From positions 1,240,001 to 1,304,000 of the forward strand of contig OZ244063.1 of NCBI GenBank assembly GCA_965215535.1: DNA of 64,000 nucleotides, written 5' to 3'. The position numbers were made by a program, and so were the translations under genes. The DNA comes from Bin94 sp965215535 (GTDB taxonomy: Bacteria > Gemmatimonadota > Gemmatimonadetes > Longimicrobiales > Gaopeijiaceae). The notes beneath the pieces are model-generated. The model saw only the letters and a program-made list of their open reading frames with translations, was not told where the DNA came from and did not search any database. Below, in pieces: positions 46,440 through 54,657 of this stretch (position 1 is the first letter of the stretch; each line of letters begins with the position of its first letter).

Positions 46440-47270
46440 CTAATAGACCGCAAGGCTGGTGGTCAGCCCCAGGTACAGCGTGTGGTACCAGGCGCCATCG
46501 GTGCGGTCTGCGCCTCCCTGGTAGGATGCCGTGGTGCCGATCGCCTCCAGCGCCACATTCAGAGGGCCTGCGCCCCCCTCGAATCCCGCTCCGACCTGAA
46601 GAACGAGATGGGGGGCGGGTTCGCGAAAGAGGTTGGCAACGGCCTCGCAGACCAGCGATTCATCGGAGCCCGAAAGCGGGGGGCAGCGCAGAGGTTCGTA
46701 TTCGAAATCGCGCACCCCGAGCCCTGCCGAAAGAAGGGGACGGAGCCGCTGGCCGCTCGCTCCCGTGAGCAGGCGCACCGAAGCGGTCGCGGCGCGCATG
46801 GTCACCGGAACGGTGATCGGTTCGCAGAGCCCCCCCGAAAAGAGTTCGCAGATGGCGATCGACCCGGAGGCCTCCGCGCCGAGGGAGTGCTGAATGCCGA
46901 GGCGCGCGCGGATCTCCCGCGCAGGAAAGTGCAGTTCGATCCCGCCGCCGAGAGTGCGCGCCGGATTGAGATCGGAAACGACCTCGAGCAGAGCGAGATT
47001 GGGGTTATCCGAGGCCGAATGTTTCGCCATGTGTCCGGCCGACCAGAGCTGTCCGCCGCCCAGCCAGAATCCGGCCCTCCAACTGCGGGCGCTGCCATCG
47101 GCCTGCTGGGCCGCCAGGGGGAGCGCAAGGGTGGCCGCGAGGACGAGCGCAGCGACAGGCACGGCCGCAAGGATCGCGGCAAGGCGCGCTGTGCGGGCGA
47201 GCAGTTCGGCGATCATGCCGGGCGGTGTCTGTCGGTGGACAGGCGGGCCGAAGCGACGAGGGTCGGACAT
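46440..47270 (-). CDS. Outer-membrane beta-barrel-like protein, unknown function
   Basis: 276 residues from the ATG at 47270; an internal ATG at 47216 gives a more compact signal peptide (LAAILAAVPVAALVLAATLALPLAAQQ). The mature part alternates hydrophobic strands with turns (GFWLGGGQLW, GGGIELHFP, ARLGIQHSLG, LVLQVGAGFEGG) and ends LYLGLTTSLAVY, with the C-terminal aromatic residue expected for a barrel. Four Cys in two pairs lie in predicted loops. It may be cotranscribed with the GWxTD gene, which follows after 34 bases. No family recognised. Confidence 0.6.
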   Translation of the reverse strand: MSDPRRFGPPVHRQTPPGMIAELLARTARLAAILAAVPVAALVLAATLALPLAAQQADGSARSWRAGFWLGGGQLWSAGHMAKHSASDNPNLALLEVVSDLNPARTLGGGIELHFPAREIRARLGIQHSLGAEASGSIAICELFSGGLCEPITVPVTMRAATASVRLLTGASGQRLRPLLSAGLGVRDFEYEPLRCPPLSGSDESLVCEAVANLFREPAPHLVLQVGAGFEGGAGPLNVALEAIGTTASYQGGADRTDGAWYHTLYLGLTTSLAVY

Positions 47271-47682
47271 GGGGGATGAAATCCTTCACCGAAGTGCTCA
47301 GGGGGGTCACAGGTGCCGCTCCTCTCAATATATCGGAGCGGCGCGGGATTGCCCAGCGGCGCGCTCCCGGCGGTTGGGAAACCCCAGTGAAGCCTTGCAC
47401 CATTGACATTTCCCATCGACTCGCCCAACAACTCCAAAGCCTATGCAACAAAATGCCACGCCAAAGGCCACTCCCCTGCATCTGTGCAGGATGACGACCA
47501 CTGCGAACCGGCGGTGGCCAAGGCTGACGGTTGCGCTGGTTCCGGCAGCAGGGAACCCATGGCGAACGGGAGTGTACCAGAATGCGGAGATTCGGTCGAA
47601 GCGAAGCGTTGCCATAAAGTACCGGGCGACATGACCGTGGCCATGTTGCGCCGGACATTCAGTACAAACAGGGAGGCATCCA
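47271..47682. other. 412-base divergent gap, no gene supported
   Basis: Lies between the barrel gene (left) and the Cys-rich protein gene (right). It contains TTGACATTTCCC at about 47403, but I see no good -10 box at the right distance. No signal peptide or known domain appears in any frame. Confidence 0.5.
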
Positions 47683-48225
47683 ATGCAGAGATGGACTGGT
47701 TGGCGCACCACGCGGAGCGTTCTTTTCATCGCCCTGGTTATGGGAACCGTCCTGGCGGCGATCGCCTCCTTCCCCGCGCCCGCCGAGGCGCAGTGCTATG
47801 TCTGCAACGCCGAAAAGAAGTGCACTGCCTGCAACGGAGAGGCAGAGTGCGGCGAACGGGAACGGGGAAGCGCATGCACGGAGCGCTACGACAGCAAGGG
47901 CGTAAGTTGTCAGGTGACAGGCGGGTGCGAGTGCGTCAAGATCGAGCGCACCTGGTGGTTCGATACCGAGCGGTGCACCCCCACCTCTGAACCCTTGGCC
48001 ATCCTCGACAGAGATCTGCGCCATGTGGAGGTTGCCGGAAAGGAGCTGGTGTTGCACCGGGTCGGCGAGCGGCACTTTGCGGCTGCAGCCTGCGGGCGAC
48101 CGGACTCCTGGGTTGTCCTGGCTCACGAAGACCCAAATGGAGCTCTGCGCGTCACCACAAATCGGCTTGCCGTCCGTCTGCAGCGCTGGGTGTACGGCCT
48201 GTCAGCTCTGCCGCAGCCGAAGTGA
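47683..48225 (+). CDS. Secreted Cys-rich protein of unknown function
   Basis: 180 residues. GGGAGG lies 6 bases before the ATG, and a signal peptide ends at PAEAQ. The mature N-terminus is dense in cysteine (CYVCNAEKKCTACNGEAEC...CTERYDSKGVSCQ, GGCECVK), ten or more Cys within about 65 residues, then a less Cys-rich domain. The CxxC pairs resemble a small metal-binding or disulphide-rich module. No homologue recognised. It stands alone, divergent from the barrel gene and convergent with purA. Confidence 0.65.
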   Translation: MQRWTGWRTTRSVLFIALVMGTVLAAIASFPAPAEAQCYVCNAEKKCTACNGEAECGERERGSACTERYDSKGVSCQVTGGCECVKIERTWWFDTERCTPTSEPLAILDRDLRHVEVAGKELVLHRVGERHFAAAACGRPDSWVVLAHEDPNGALRVTTNRLAVRLQRWVYGLSALPQPK

Positions 48226-48331
48226 TGGCCGACGCACAACTCTTCGAGTGATTTCCGGGGGACTGTGCAGGGCGTTGTGACATCACGCGCCCGACGACGT
48301 TCAAGACCGGATTCACACAGCCATATTCCCG

Positions 48332-49630
48332 CTACCCCGGCCGGATGACCTGGCTGCGGTGGGCGCCAACGGAGATCATGGCGATCGGGGCGCGAACAAG
48401 CTCTTCGATTCGGTGAAGGTAGGCGCGCGCGCTGGACGGCAGATCGGCGAGGGTGCGGGCTTCGGTGGTCGGCGTTTGCCAGCCGGGAAGGATTTCGTAA
48501 ACCGGTTCGACCTCCTGGAGCTGCCAGGAGCAGGCCGGGAAGGCGATTTCGCGGCCGCGCAGCCGGTAGCCGGTGGCGATGCGGAGTTCGGAGAGGGTGT
48601 CGAGGACGTCGAGCTTGGTGATTGCGATTCCGGTCAACCCATTGACGCGGGCGGCGTAGCGCACAACAGGCGCATCGAACCAGCCGCAGCGGCGGGGGCG
48701 TCCGGTGGTGGCTCCGAATTCGCCGCCCAGCTTGCGAATGCGCAGATCCATCTCGCTGTCGAAGGCGGTGGGCAGCGGACCATTCCCCACGCGGGTGGTA
48801 TAGGCCTTGGCCACTCCGACCACCGCATCGATCGCGGTCGGACCAATTCCCGACCCCACCGCAGCCGCTCCGGCAGTGGTGTTCGACGACGTGACAAAGG
48901 GGTAGGTGCCGTGATCGACGTCGAGTGCGGTGCCCTGCGCCCCCTCGAGCAGCACCCCCTTCCCGGCCGCCAGCGCCGCCGCGATCTCTTCGCCGGCATC
49001 GGTTGCCACCTCGGGAAGTCGATCGGCGACGGTGAGCGCCTCTTCGACCGTGCCCGCCTCGTCGGGGTCGCCACCCAGTTCGCCGATCCGGCGCCGCGCC
49101 CAGTCGATTCCCCGCCTGACCCGCTCCGGCCCCCGCAGCGGATCAAGCAGATCGGCAACCCGCACCCCCCGCCGCCCCGTCTTGGCTTCGTAGGCGGGAC
49201 CGATTCCACGCCCCGTTGTCCCGATCCGGCGCCGGGCCGCCCGCTCGGCTGCGTTGTCGAGCGCCACATGCCAGGGAAAGACGACGTGCGCGCGCGTGCT
49301 GACCCCGATCCGCCCCCCGGGTTCGACTCCGCGCTCGGTCAGACCATCGATCTCGGCAAAGAGCTGCAGGGGATCGACGACCACGCCATTCCCCAGGAGG
49401 CAGCGCTTGCCGGGATGCAGGATTCCCGAGGGAACCTGATGCAAAACAAATTTTTCCTGGCCCAGATAGACCGTATGACCCGCATTGGCGCCCCCCTGAT
49501 AGCGGGCGATCAGATCGGCGCGATCGGCCAGGACATCGACAATTTTTCCCTTGCCCTCGTCGCCCCACTGGCACCCGACCACAACGGTGCACGATCCGCC
49601 AAGCGCCGCAGGATCAAGAGCGGTCCTCAT
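48332..49630 (-). CDS. purA: Adenylosuccinate synthetase
   Basis: 432 residues, the standard length. It has the N-terminal VVGCQWGDEGKGKIVDVLA GTP-binding loop, the GGANAGHTV block, IGTTGRGIGPAYEAK, and the substrate loop region TTGRPRRCGWFDAPVVRYA. It joins IMP and aspartate with GTP to make adenylosuccinate in AMP synthesis. The start at 49630 overlaps the stop of the upstream dapA-like gene (ATGA at 49627-49630). Confidence 0.96.
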   Translation of the reverse strand: MRTALDPAALGGSCTVVVGCQWGDEGKGKIVDVLADRADLIARYQGGANAGHTVYLGQEKFVLHQVPSGILHPGKRCLLGNGVVVDPLQLFAEIDGLTERGVEPGGRIGVSTRAHVVFPWHVALDNAAERAARRRIGTTGRGIGPAYEAKTGRRGVRVADLLDPLRGPERVRRGIDWARRRIGELGGDPDEAGTVEEALTVADRLPEVATDAGEEIAAALAAGKGVLLEGAQGTALDVDHGTYPFVTSSNTTAGAAAVGSGIGPTAIDAVVGVAKAYTTRVGNGPLPTAFDSEMDLRIRKLGGEFGATTGRPRRCGWFDAPVVRYAARVNGLTGIAITKLDVLDTLSELRIATGYRLRGREIAFPACSWQLQEVEPVYEILPGWQTPTTEARTLADLPSSARAYLHRIEELVRAPIAMISVGAHRSQVIRPG

Positions 49631-50597
49631 GCGGGCGTCAGAAGCCCGGAATCCGCGTGCAGGGCGATGCCGGCCCGATCCAGGCACTCCGCGACCTCGG
49701 CCCGACGCTCCGGGGGCAGGGGTCGGAGGGGACGCCGGGGAGAGCCGCCCCGGTAGCCGAGCAGATCCAGCGCGACCTTCACTCCCGCCACCCCCATTCC
49801 GCCCACCAGCGCATTGTGCAGCGCGCCGATCGGCTTCTGCAGCGCACCCGCAGCCGCCATCTCGCCCGCCGCAACCCGTCGGCAGAGCTCGACGCACTCC
49901 CGGGGCGCCACGTTGGCAACGCCCAGGATCCCCCCCACGGCCCCCACCTCGAGCGATGAATAGAGCAGGGCGCCGCTCCCGACCAGAACCTGGAAGTCGC
50001 GGCGCGTATGGGTCACAAGATCGGCCACGCTTTCGAGCTTTCCGCGCGAATCCTTGATCCCGATGATCTTTTCGTGCTGCGAAAGCTGCGCAATCAGCCC
50101 GGTCGGGAAGTCCAGGGTGGAGAAACGGGTCGGCACCTGGTAGAGGATCACCGGAACGGGCGATTCATCGGCTAGGGCCTCGTAGTGCTCCCGCACCACC
50201 TCGGAGGTCATGGCACCCCTGTAGAAGGCCGGTGGCTGAACCAGAACTGCGTCGCATCCCTGCGCGGCCGCCATGCGCGTCAGCTTCAGGGTGCTTCGCA
50301 GCGATTCGGCTCCCGTCCCGGCCACCATCAGCACGTCATCGGGCAGCGCCCTGCGCGCGGTGGCCCAGCAGCGATCGCGCTCCTCTTCGTCCAGATACAC
50401 GGCCTCGCCGGTCGAGCCGCCGATCACCATTCCCCGCACGCCGCTCTCGGCCCAGCGGCTCACGTTCTCGCCGAGCGCCGCCAGATCGACCTCGCCGGTG
50501 ACGCGTCGAAGGGGGTTGTGGCGGGAATCATGACGCCGCCGATGTCGAGAGATGTTGTGCTGTGCGCGTCGGGGACGCCATTCACAATATTTGTCAT
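49627..50597 (-). pseudogene. dapA: 4-hydroxy-tetrahydrodipicolinate synthase family (DapA), frameshifted near the 5' end
   Basis: From 50500 to the stop the frame encodes a clear DapA-family protein: GGSTGEAVYL, the Tyr in VPVILYQVPTRF, and the Schiff-base Lys in IIGIKDSRGKLE. The expected N-terminus is in another frame: MTNIVNGVPDAHSTTSLDIGG, then VMIPATTPFDA, starting at the ATG at 50597. After TTCGACGC the frame slips by one base, and TGEVDLAALGENVSRWAESG continues in the main frame. One added G near 50501-50505 (GCGTC to GCGGTC) joins both parts into about 322 residues. The first start in the main frame alone is a GTG at 50463, which would lose the first beta-strand. True DapA versus a paralogue (sialate lyase, KDG aldolase) cannot be settled. 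If this is the only DapA the break is likely a sequence error, since purA is coupled to it. Confidence 0.8.
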
Positions 50598-50630
50598 TGT
50601 CGTTTCGTTGTTTTGGGTTAATTTCAGGTT

Positions 50631-50676
50631 GAATTCGGTTGAATTCGGTCTATACTCGGTCGAATTTCAAATTCAA
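50631..50676 (-). promoter_or_regulatory. Candidate promoter of the dapA-purA operon with a tandem 10-mer
   Basis: On the minus strand TTGAAT (50676-50671) and TATAGA (50654-50649) are 16 bases apart. Directly downstream are two tandem copies of a 10-mer, GAATTCGGTT at 50631-50640 and GAATTCGGTC at 50641-50650 on the plus strand. Further CGAATTT and AATTCGG echoes follow up to about 50690. The region is AT-rich. The repeats could be an operator. Confidence 0.5.
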
Positions 50677-50743
50677 TTCGGTATTGGTTCGGTTTTGGTA
50701 ACCTTTTCGGGTCCGTTCAGGCTGCCGGGGGCACTCCGGACGC

Positions 50744-51835
50744 TCATGCATCTTCGGATGCGAAAGCGCCCATGGCAAGCGGCCGACCCCGGCCCGGCGG
50801 GTAGAGTCCCATCATTTCGCGGGCTCGCTCCAGCGTTTCGCCTGCACGTTTGCGCGCGCGCGCGGCCATATCCATGATTCGTCCATCGAGATCGGTTTCG
50901 CGTTGCAGAACATCGGCCCGCCGCTCGCGCATGGCAGAGGTCAGCGCCACCAGCGCCTCGGCCGTTCGTCCCTTCAGATCCACATAGCGCAGCGTGCCCG
51001 CAAGGTAATCGCTCTGCATCGTTGCCGCCTCGTCCGCGTGTCCACAAGCCTTCAGGAGCGTCAGCAGATTGGCGACCCCCGGGCTGACCTCGCCCCCCTG
51101 CACAACCCCGGAGTCGGTCACTGCCGAACGAATCTTCTTGCGCACCGACGCCTCGTCCTCAAAGAGCCCGATATAGTGCCTGGGCCCCAGACTCTTGCTC
51201 ATCTTGCGGGTCGGGTCGGCGGTGGACATCACCCGGGGAACCTCGGTGAGGAGCGTTTCGGGTTCGGGAAAGAGAAATCCGAAGCGGTTGTTGAAGCGTC
51301 GCGCCAGCCCCCGGCTCAGCTCCAGGTGTTGCGACTGGTCCTGCCCCACCGGAACGCAGCCCGCGCGGTAGGCCAGAATGTCGGCCGCCTGCAGAACAGG
51401 ATAGAAGAGAAGTCCCGCCGAGGTGAAGGCGCCGTCGTCCGTGCGGCTCTCTTCGGCATCGCCGGTCGGAAGCGCCGATTTCTCCTTGAACTGCGTCATG
51501 CGGCCCAGATCGCCGAGCGAGGTGAGGGTGGCCAGGAGCCAGCAGAGCTCGGTTTGTTCGGGGACCGTGGACTGGATATAGAGGGGAGTGCGGTCGGGAT
51601 CAATGCCCGCAGCCAGGAGACTGACGAACATCTCGCGCGAGGACTGGTGCAGTTCAGCCGGATCGTCGGAGGCAATCAGGGCGTGCAGATCGACGACGCA
51701 ATACACGCACTCGCGCTCATCCTGAAGCCGCACCCAGTTCCGAACCGCGCCGAAGTAGTTGCCGATCGTCATGACGGCGGTGGGCTGGATGCCGGAATAG
51801 ACGCGCGCCGGAGTGGCGGAAGAGGGCGAGGTCAT
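50744..51835 (-). CDS. trpS: Tryptophanyl-tRNA synthetase
   Basis: 363 residues. The class I HIGH-type motif appears as TIGNYFGAVRNW near the N-terminus, the KMSKS motif is intact (about residue 211), and PVGQDQSQHLELSRGLARRFN is the conserved active-site stretch of bacterial TrpRS. It charges tRNA-Trp in the cytoplasm. The C-terminal extension after AREMMGLYPPG is slightly longer than usual. It reads leftwards, upstream of the dapA-like gene but with its own 146-base gap and a promoter-like sequence between. Confidence 0.96.
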   Translation of the reverse strand: MTSPSSATPARVYSGIQPTAVMTIGNYFGAVRNWVRLQDERECVYCVVDLHALIASDDPAELHQSSREMFVSLLAAGIDPDRTPLYIQSTVPEQTELCWLLATLTSLGDLGRMTQFKEKSALPTGDAEESRTDDGAFTSAGLLFYPVLQAADILAYRAGCVPVGQDQSQHLELSRGLARRFNNRFGFLFPEPETLLTEVPRVMSTADPTRKMSKSLGPRHYIGLFEDEASVRKKIRSAVTDSGVVQGGEVSPGVANLLTLLKACGHADEAATMQSDYLAGTLRYVDLKGRTAEALVALTSAMRERRADVLQRETDLDGRIMDMAARARKRAGETLERAREMMGLYPPGRGRPLAMGAFASEDA

Positions 51836-52079
51836 GATGAGAGGAAGTGTGGGATTGCAGAGAGGCGGTCGGAGCGGATGGGGAATGAGGACGAAGCCGG
51901 GATGGGGCGGCAGGAGGGGGACTACAGGCAGGCGCGGGGGGTAACAATATAATTTGATTTGCCTGGGGCGCCTCGGGGGATTGATCGGTTCGGCGGGAAT
52001 TTCAGGATATCGGGAGCATGAATCCGCAGCGCGCCCTCATGAAGATCTACGGTTCACACTCTCTCTTCGCCGCCTGCAC

Positions 52080-52949
52080 ATGCCCGACGCAAACCGCACC
52101 CCGGCCCACTCCTCCGCACCGGCCGCAGACGAATCTCGCGACGCGCTCCTCGCCACCGCAATGGAGGCCGCCCGGGCCGCAGCCGGAATTCACAGTCAGG
52201 CGCTCAGAGATGGAGGACATCGCCGAACCGCCTCCAAGTCATGGGGCAACGACTTTGTGACCGATGTGGATCTGGCCGCCCAGGAGGCCGCGCTCGCGGT
52301 GATTGGCGCCCGCCACCCGCACCATGCAATCCTGGCCGAAGAGGACGAGGGAACCGAACCCGCAGGCGATGCCCGCCGCACCCCGGCCGAATCCGGGTCA
52401 CGCCATCTCTGGATCGTCGATCCTCTCGATGGCACCACCAACTTCATGCATGGCCACCCCTTCCACGCGGCCTCGGTGGCGGTTCACGACAGCCAGGGTC
52501 CCCTTGCGGCCACGGTCCATGCCCCGGCCCTTGAGCGCATCTGGACCGCCACGCGCGGAGGCGGCGCCCGCGAGAACGAGCGGCCGATCCGGGTCAGCAG
52601 GGTGCGGGCGCTGAGCGGGTTCCTGGTCGGCACCGGCTTCCCCTTCAAGACCCCTCGCCACATGGACCGCTATCTGCGCCAGCTCGAGGCCGTGCTCCGC
52701 GCAACTTCGGGGGTACGGCGCACGGGAGCCGCCGCCATCGATCTGGCCTATCTGGCAAGCGGCATTCTGGATGGGTTCTGGGAGCTGCAACTGGCGCCCT
52801 GGGATTTTGCCGCCGGAGCGCTCCTGGTTGCCGAGGCGGGGGGCGTGGCCGAGTGCATCGAAGGGGGGCCGCTCGGGGTGGCGGCAGGATCGGTTCTGGC
52901 GGCCAACTCGCACGAGGGGGTGGCCGGGCTGAGGGGGTTGCTTGGGTAG
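52080..52949 (+). CDS. Inositol monophosphatase family protein
   Basis: 289 residues from the ATG at 52080. It has the metal-binding motifs of the family: ILAEEDEG, DPLDGTTNF and, near the C-terminus, WDFAAGALLVAEAGG. These residues bind Mg2+ and define IMPase/SuhB/histidinol-phosphatase-type enzymes. The exact substrate (inositol-1-P, histidinol-P, other sugar phosphates) cannot be told. The first 25 residues are poorly conserved and no ribosome site is visible, so the real start may be the ATG at about 52161 (MEAARAAAG), which matches the usual family N-terminus. It is divergent from trpS. Confidence 0.85.
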   Translation: MPDANRTPAHSSAPAADESRDALLATAMEAARAAAGIHSQALRDGGHRRTASKSWGNDFVTDVDLAAQEAALAVIGARHPHHAILAEEDEGTEPAGDARRTPAESGSRHLWIVDPLDGTTNFMHGHPFHAASVAVHDSQGPLAATVHAPALERIWTATRGGGARENERPIRVSRVRALSGFLVGTGFPFKTPRHMDRYLRQLEAVLRATSGVRRTGAAAIDLAYLASGILDGFWELQLAPWDFAAGALLVAEAGGVAECIEGGPLGVAAGSVLAANSHEGVAGLRGLLG

Positions 52950-53076
52950 GGGGGGAAGGGTTCGACGCGATTTTGATTCCCCGCACATCGTCGATCGCAT
53001 GAATTCCTTCACCATAATTCCCGCTTCGGCGGCCTTGTGCGGGCGCATGCTGCCGGGCGAGCGATGGCGGAAGACT

Positions 53077-54621
53077 TCAATCCTGTGCGCCTTGCACAAC
53101 CATGAGATCGCTGGCGGAGTGGCCGAAGGCTTGGAGGAGGCGGTTGCAGCGCTTCTGGATGCTTTTTGCGTTCATTGCGGTCTCGGCGAAGAGACCCGAT
53201 TGTCCTAATTGACATGGCGCGCGAAAGTCGCCCGAGTCGGTGGAGACCCATGGGTTGTATTTTCCCCAGAGCGGCGTCACAACCTCCAGAAAGTTATGCG
53301 AGTGACGGGCATAAACCGCTTCGAAGACTCCCTTGAGCACATCCCTCCACATTCCGACCGCGTGCTCGCGTCCCCAGAGGATATAGGAAGATAGAGGCGT
53401 ATAGGGACTCCTCCTTCGTGCGGGCGGCTCCCTGCCCCCATCCTCGCTCATCCGTGGAGTGTCCTCGCCCGGCGGTGGGGGTTGCATCGGCGCGGGCTGC
53501 GGCTGTGCAACCGGCTGCGGGGGCGGAGTTCCACCCTGTGCGGCGAGCACAATCCTGAGATCGCTGGCAGAGTGGCCGAAGGCCTGAAGAAGACGATTGC
53601 AGCGCTGTTGGATGGCCTGTGCGCTCGCATTGGTTTCTACGAAGAGGCCCGATTGCCCCAACGGGCGCGACGCGTGAAAGTTGCCGGGGTCGGTGGACAC
53701 CCAGAGCTTGCGTTTTCCCCAGAGCGGCGTCACGACCTCCAGAAAGTTATGCGGGTGGCGGGCATGGACCGCCTCGAAGACCCCCTGCAACACATCCTTC
53801 CAGGTCTTGACTACCCGAGTTTCATGCCCCCAGAGGCTGTAGGATTGAGGTCGCGCGGGAGGCGGTCGTTTTTCGCCCTTCGGTTTCGGCAATGGCTTCA
53901 CGCCGGGCGCGGGCGCGGTGACGGCTTGGGGCACATCAATCGGCACCCCCCATCCCAAAATCCCGGCCACCTGCGCCGACGTCGTCTTCAACGCGGTTGT
54001 CCTCTCGACCCTTCGTCGAATCAGCTCCACCAGCGCGGGGTCGGGTCCATCTGGACCCTGCTGCATATCCCGCCATATCTGTGGGATTTCCTTCCGCAGA
54101 AGCTTTTCCTCGCGCAGTTCCACAAGCGCTTTTCGTGCATTTCGCACCGCATCCGGTCCGGCCAGCGCCCCGTATCCCAGAAAACTGAAGGCCCGCTCGG
54201 CAAAATCGCGCGGCCGATCCTCGTCGATCTTCAGAAGAGCAAAGCGGCGCTCCATCGGCGGCCCCTTCTCGCGCGGCAGAAAGAACCACCACTCGATCCC
54301 CGTGGTCAGCACACAGAGATCGACGCCCTCGTAAAAGGCATAGTTCAACACCTGCTCCACATGATTGTCGAGCCTCTTGCCCGGCGCCTTGGCCTCGATA
54401 AAAGCCACCAGCCGTCTGCCGATGTGCAGCGCAATATCGATGCGTCCTCCACCGGTTCGATGCTCAAAGGCCACACGGTCGGGGTCATCGCTCGACCAGC
54501 CCAGCTCTCTGAGAATGGGCAAAATCACATGATTTTTGGCATTCTCTTCATTTGCGGGAGTCCTTCCCCGCAACCTCCGGATCCTCTCCGCGAGCGATCC
54601 GATCTTCTCCTCAAGCGACAT
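53077..54621 (-). CDS. Stand-alone HsdR_N-type PD-(D/E)XK nuclease with duplicated C-terminal module
   Basis: 514 residues. The N-terminal 150 match type I restriction enzyme R subunit N-terminal nucleases: NHVILPILRELGW, RIDIAL (Asp62), FIEAKAP (Glu76, Lys78) and HVEQVLNYA (Gln90), a complete PD-(D/E)XK site with the Q motif. No helicase follows. A helical middle region (about 150-225) and a Pro-rich linker lead to module 1 (about 260-357), another Pro-rich linker, and module 2 (about 412-510). The two modules are near copies: both contain HNFLEVVTPLWGK, WVSTD, GQSGLF and RCNRLLQAFGHSASDL. The DNA is also highly similar, so the duplication is recent. A role in DNA restriction or defence is likely but unproven. 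No methyltransferase or specificity gene is adjacent. Confidence 0.75.
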   Translation of the reverse strand: MSLEEKIGSLAERIRRLRGRTPANEENAKNHVILPILRELGWSSDDPDRVAFEHRTGGGRIDIALHIGRRLVAFIEAKAPGKRLDNHVEQVLNYAFYEGVDLCVLTTGIEWWFFLPREKGPPMERRFALLKIDEDRPRDFAERAFSFLGYGALAGPDAVRNARKALVELREEKLLRKEIPQIWRDMQQGPDGPDPALVELIRRRVERTTALKTTSAQVAGILGWGVPIDVPQAVTAPAPGVKPLPKPKGEKRPPPARPQSYSLWGHETRVVKTWKDVLQGVFEAVHARHPHNFLEVVTPLWGKRKLWVSTDPGNFHASRPLGQSGLFVETNASAQAIQQRCNRLLQAFGHSASDLRIVLAAQGGTPPPQPVAQPQPAPMQPPPPGEDTPRMSEDGGREPPARRRSPYTPLSSYILWGREHAVGMWRDVLKGVFEAVYARHSHNFLEVVTPLWGKYNPWVSTDSGDFRAPCQLGQSGLFAETAMNAKSIQKRCNRLLQAFGHSASDLMVVQGAQD

Positions 54622-54657
54622 TTGCGATGGTTTCCGGTTTCCATGTTGCGCAGCCCG

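Noticed and set aside
53077..54621. Type I restriction system
   Set aside because: Only an HsdR N-terminal-type nuclease domain is present; there is no helicase, HsdM or HsdS in the window.
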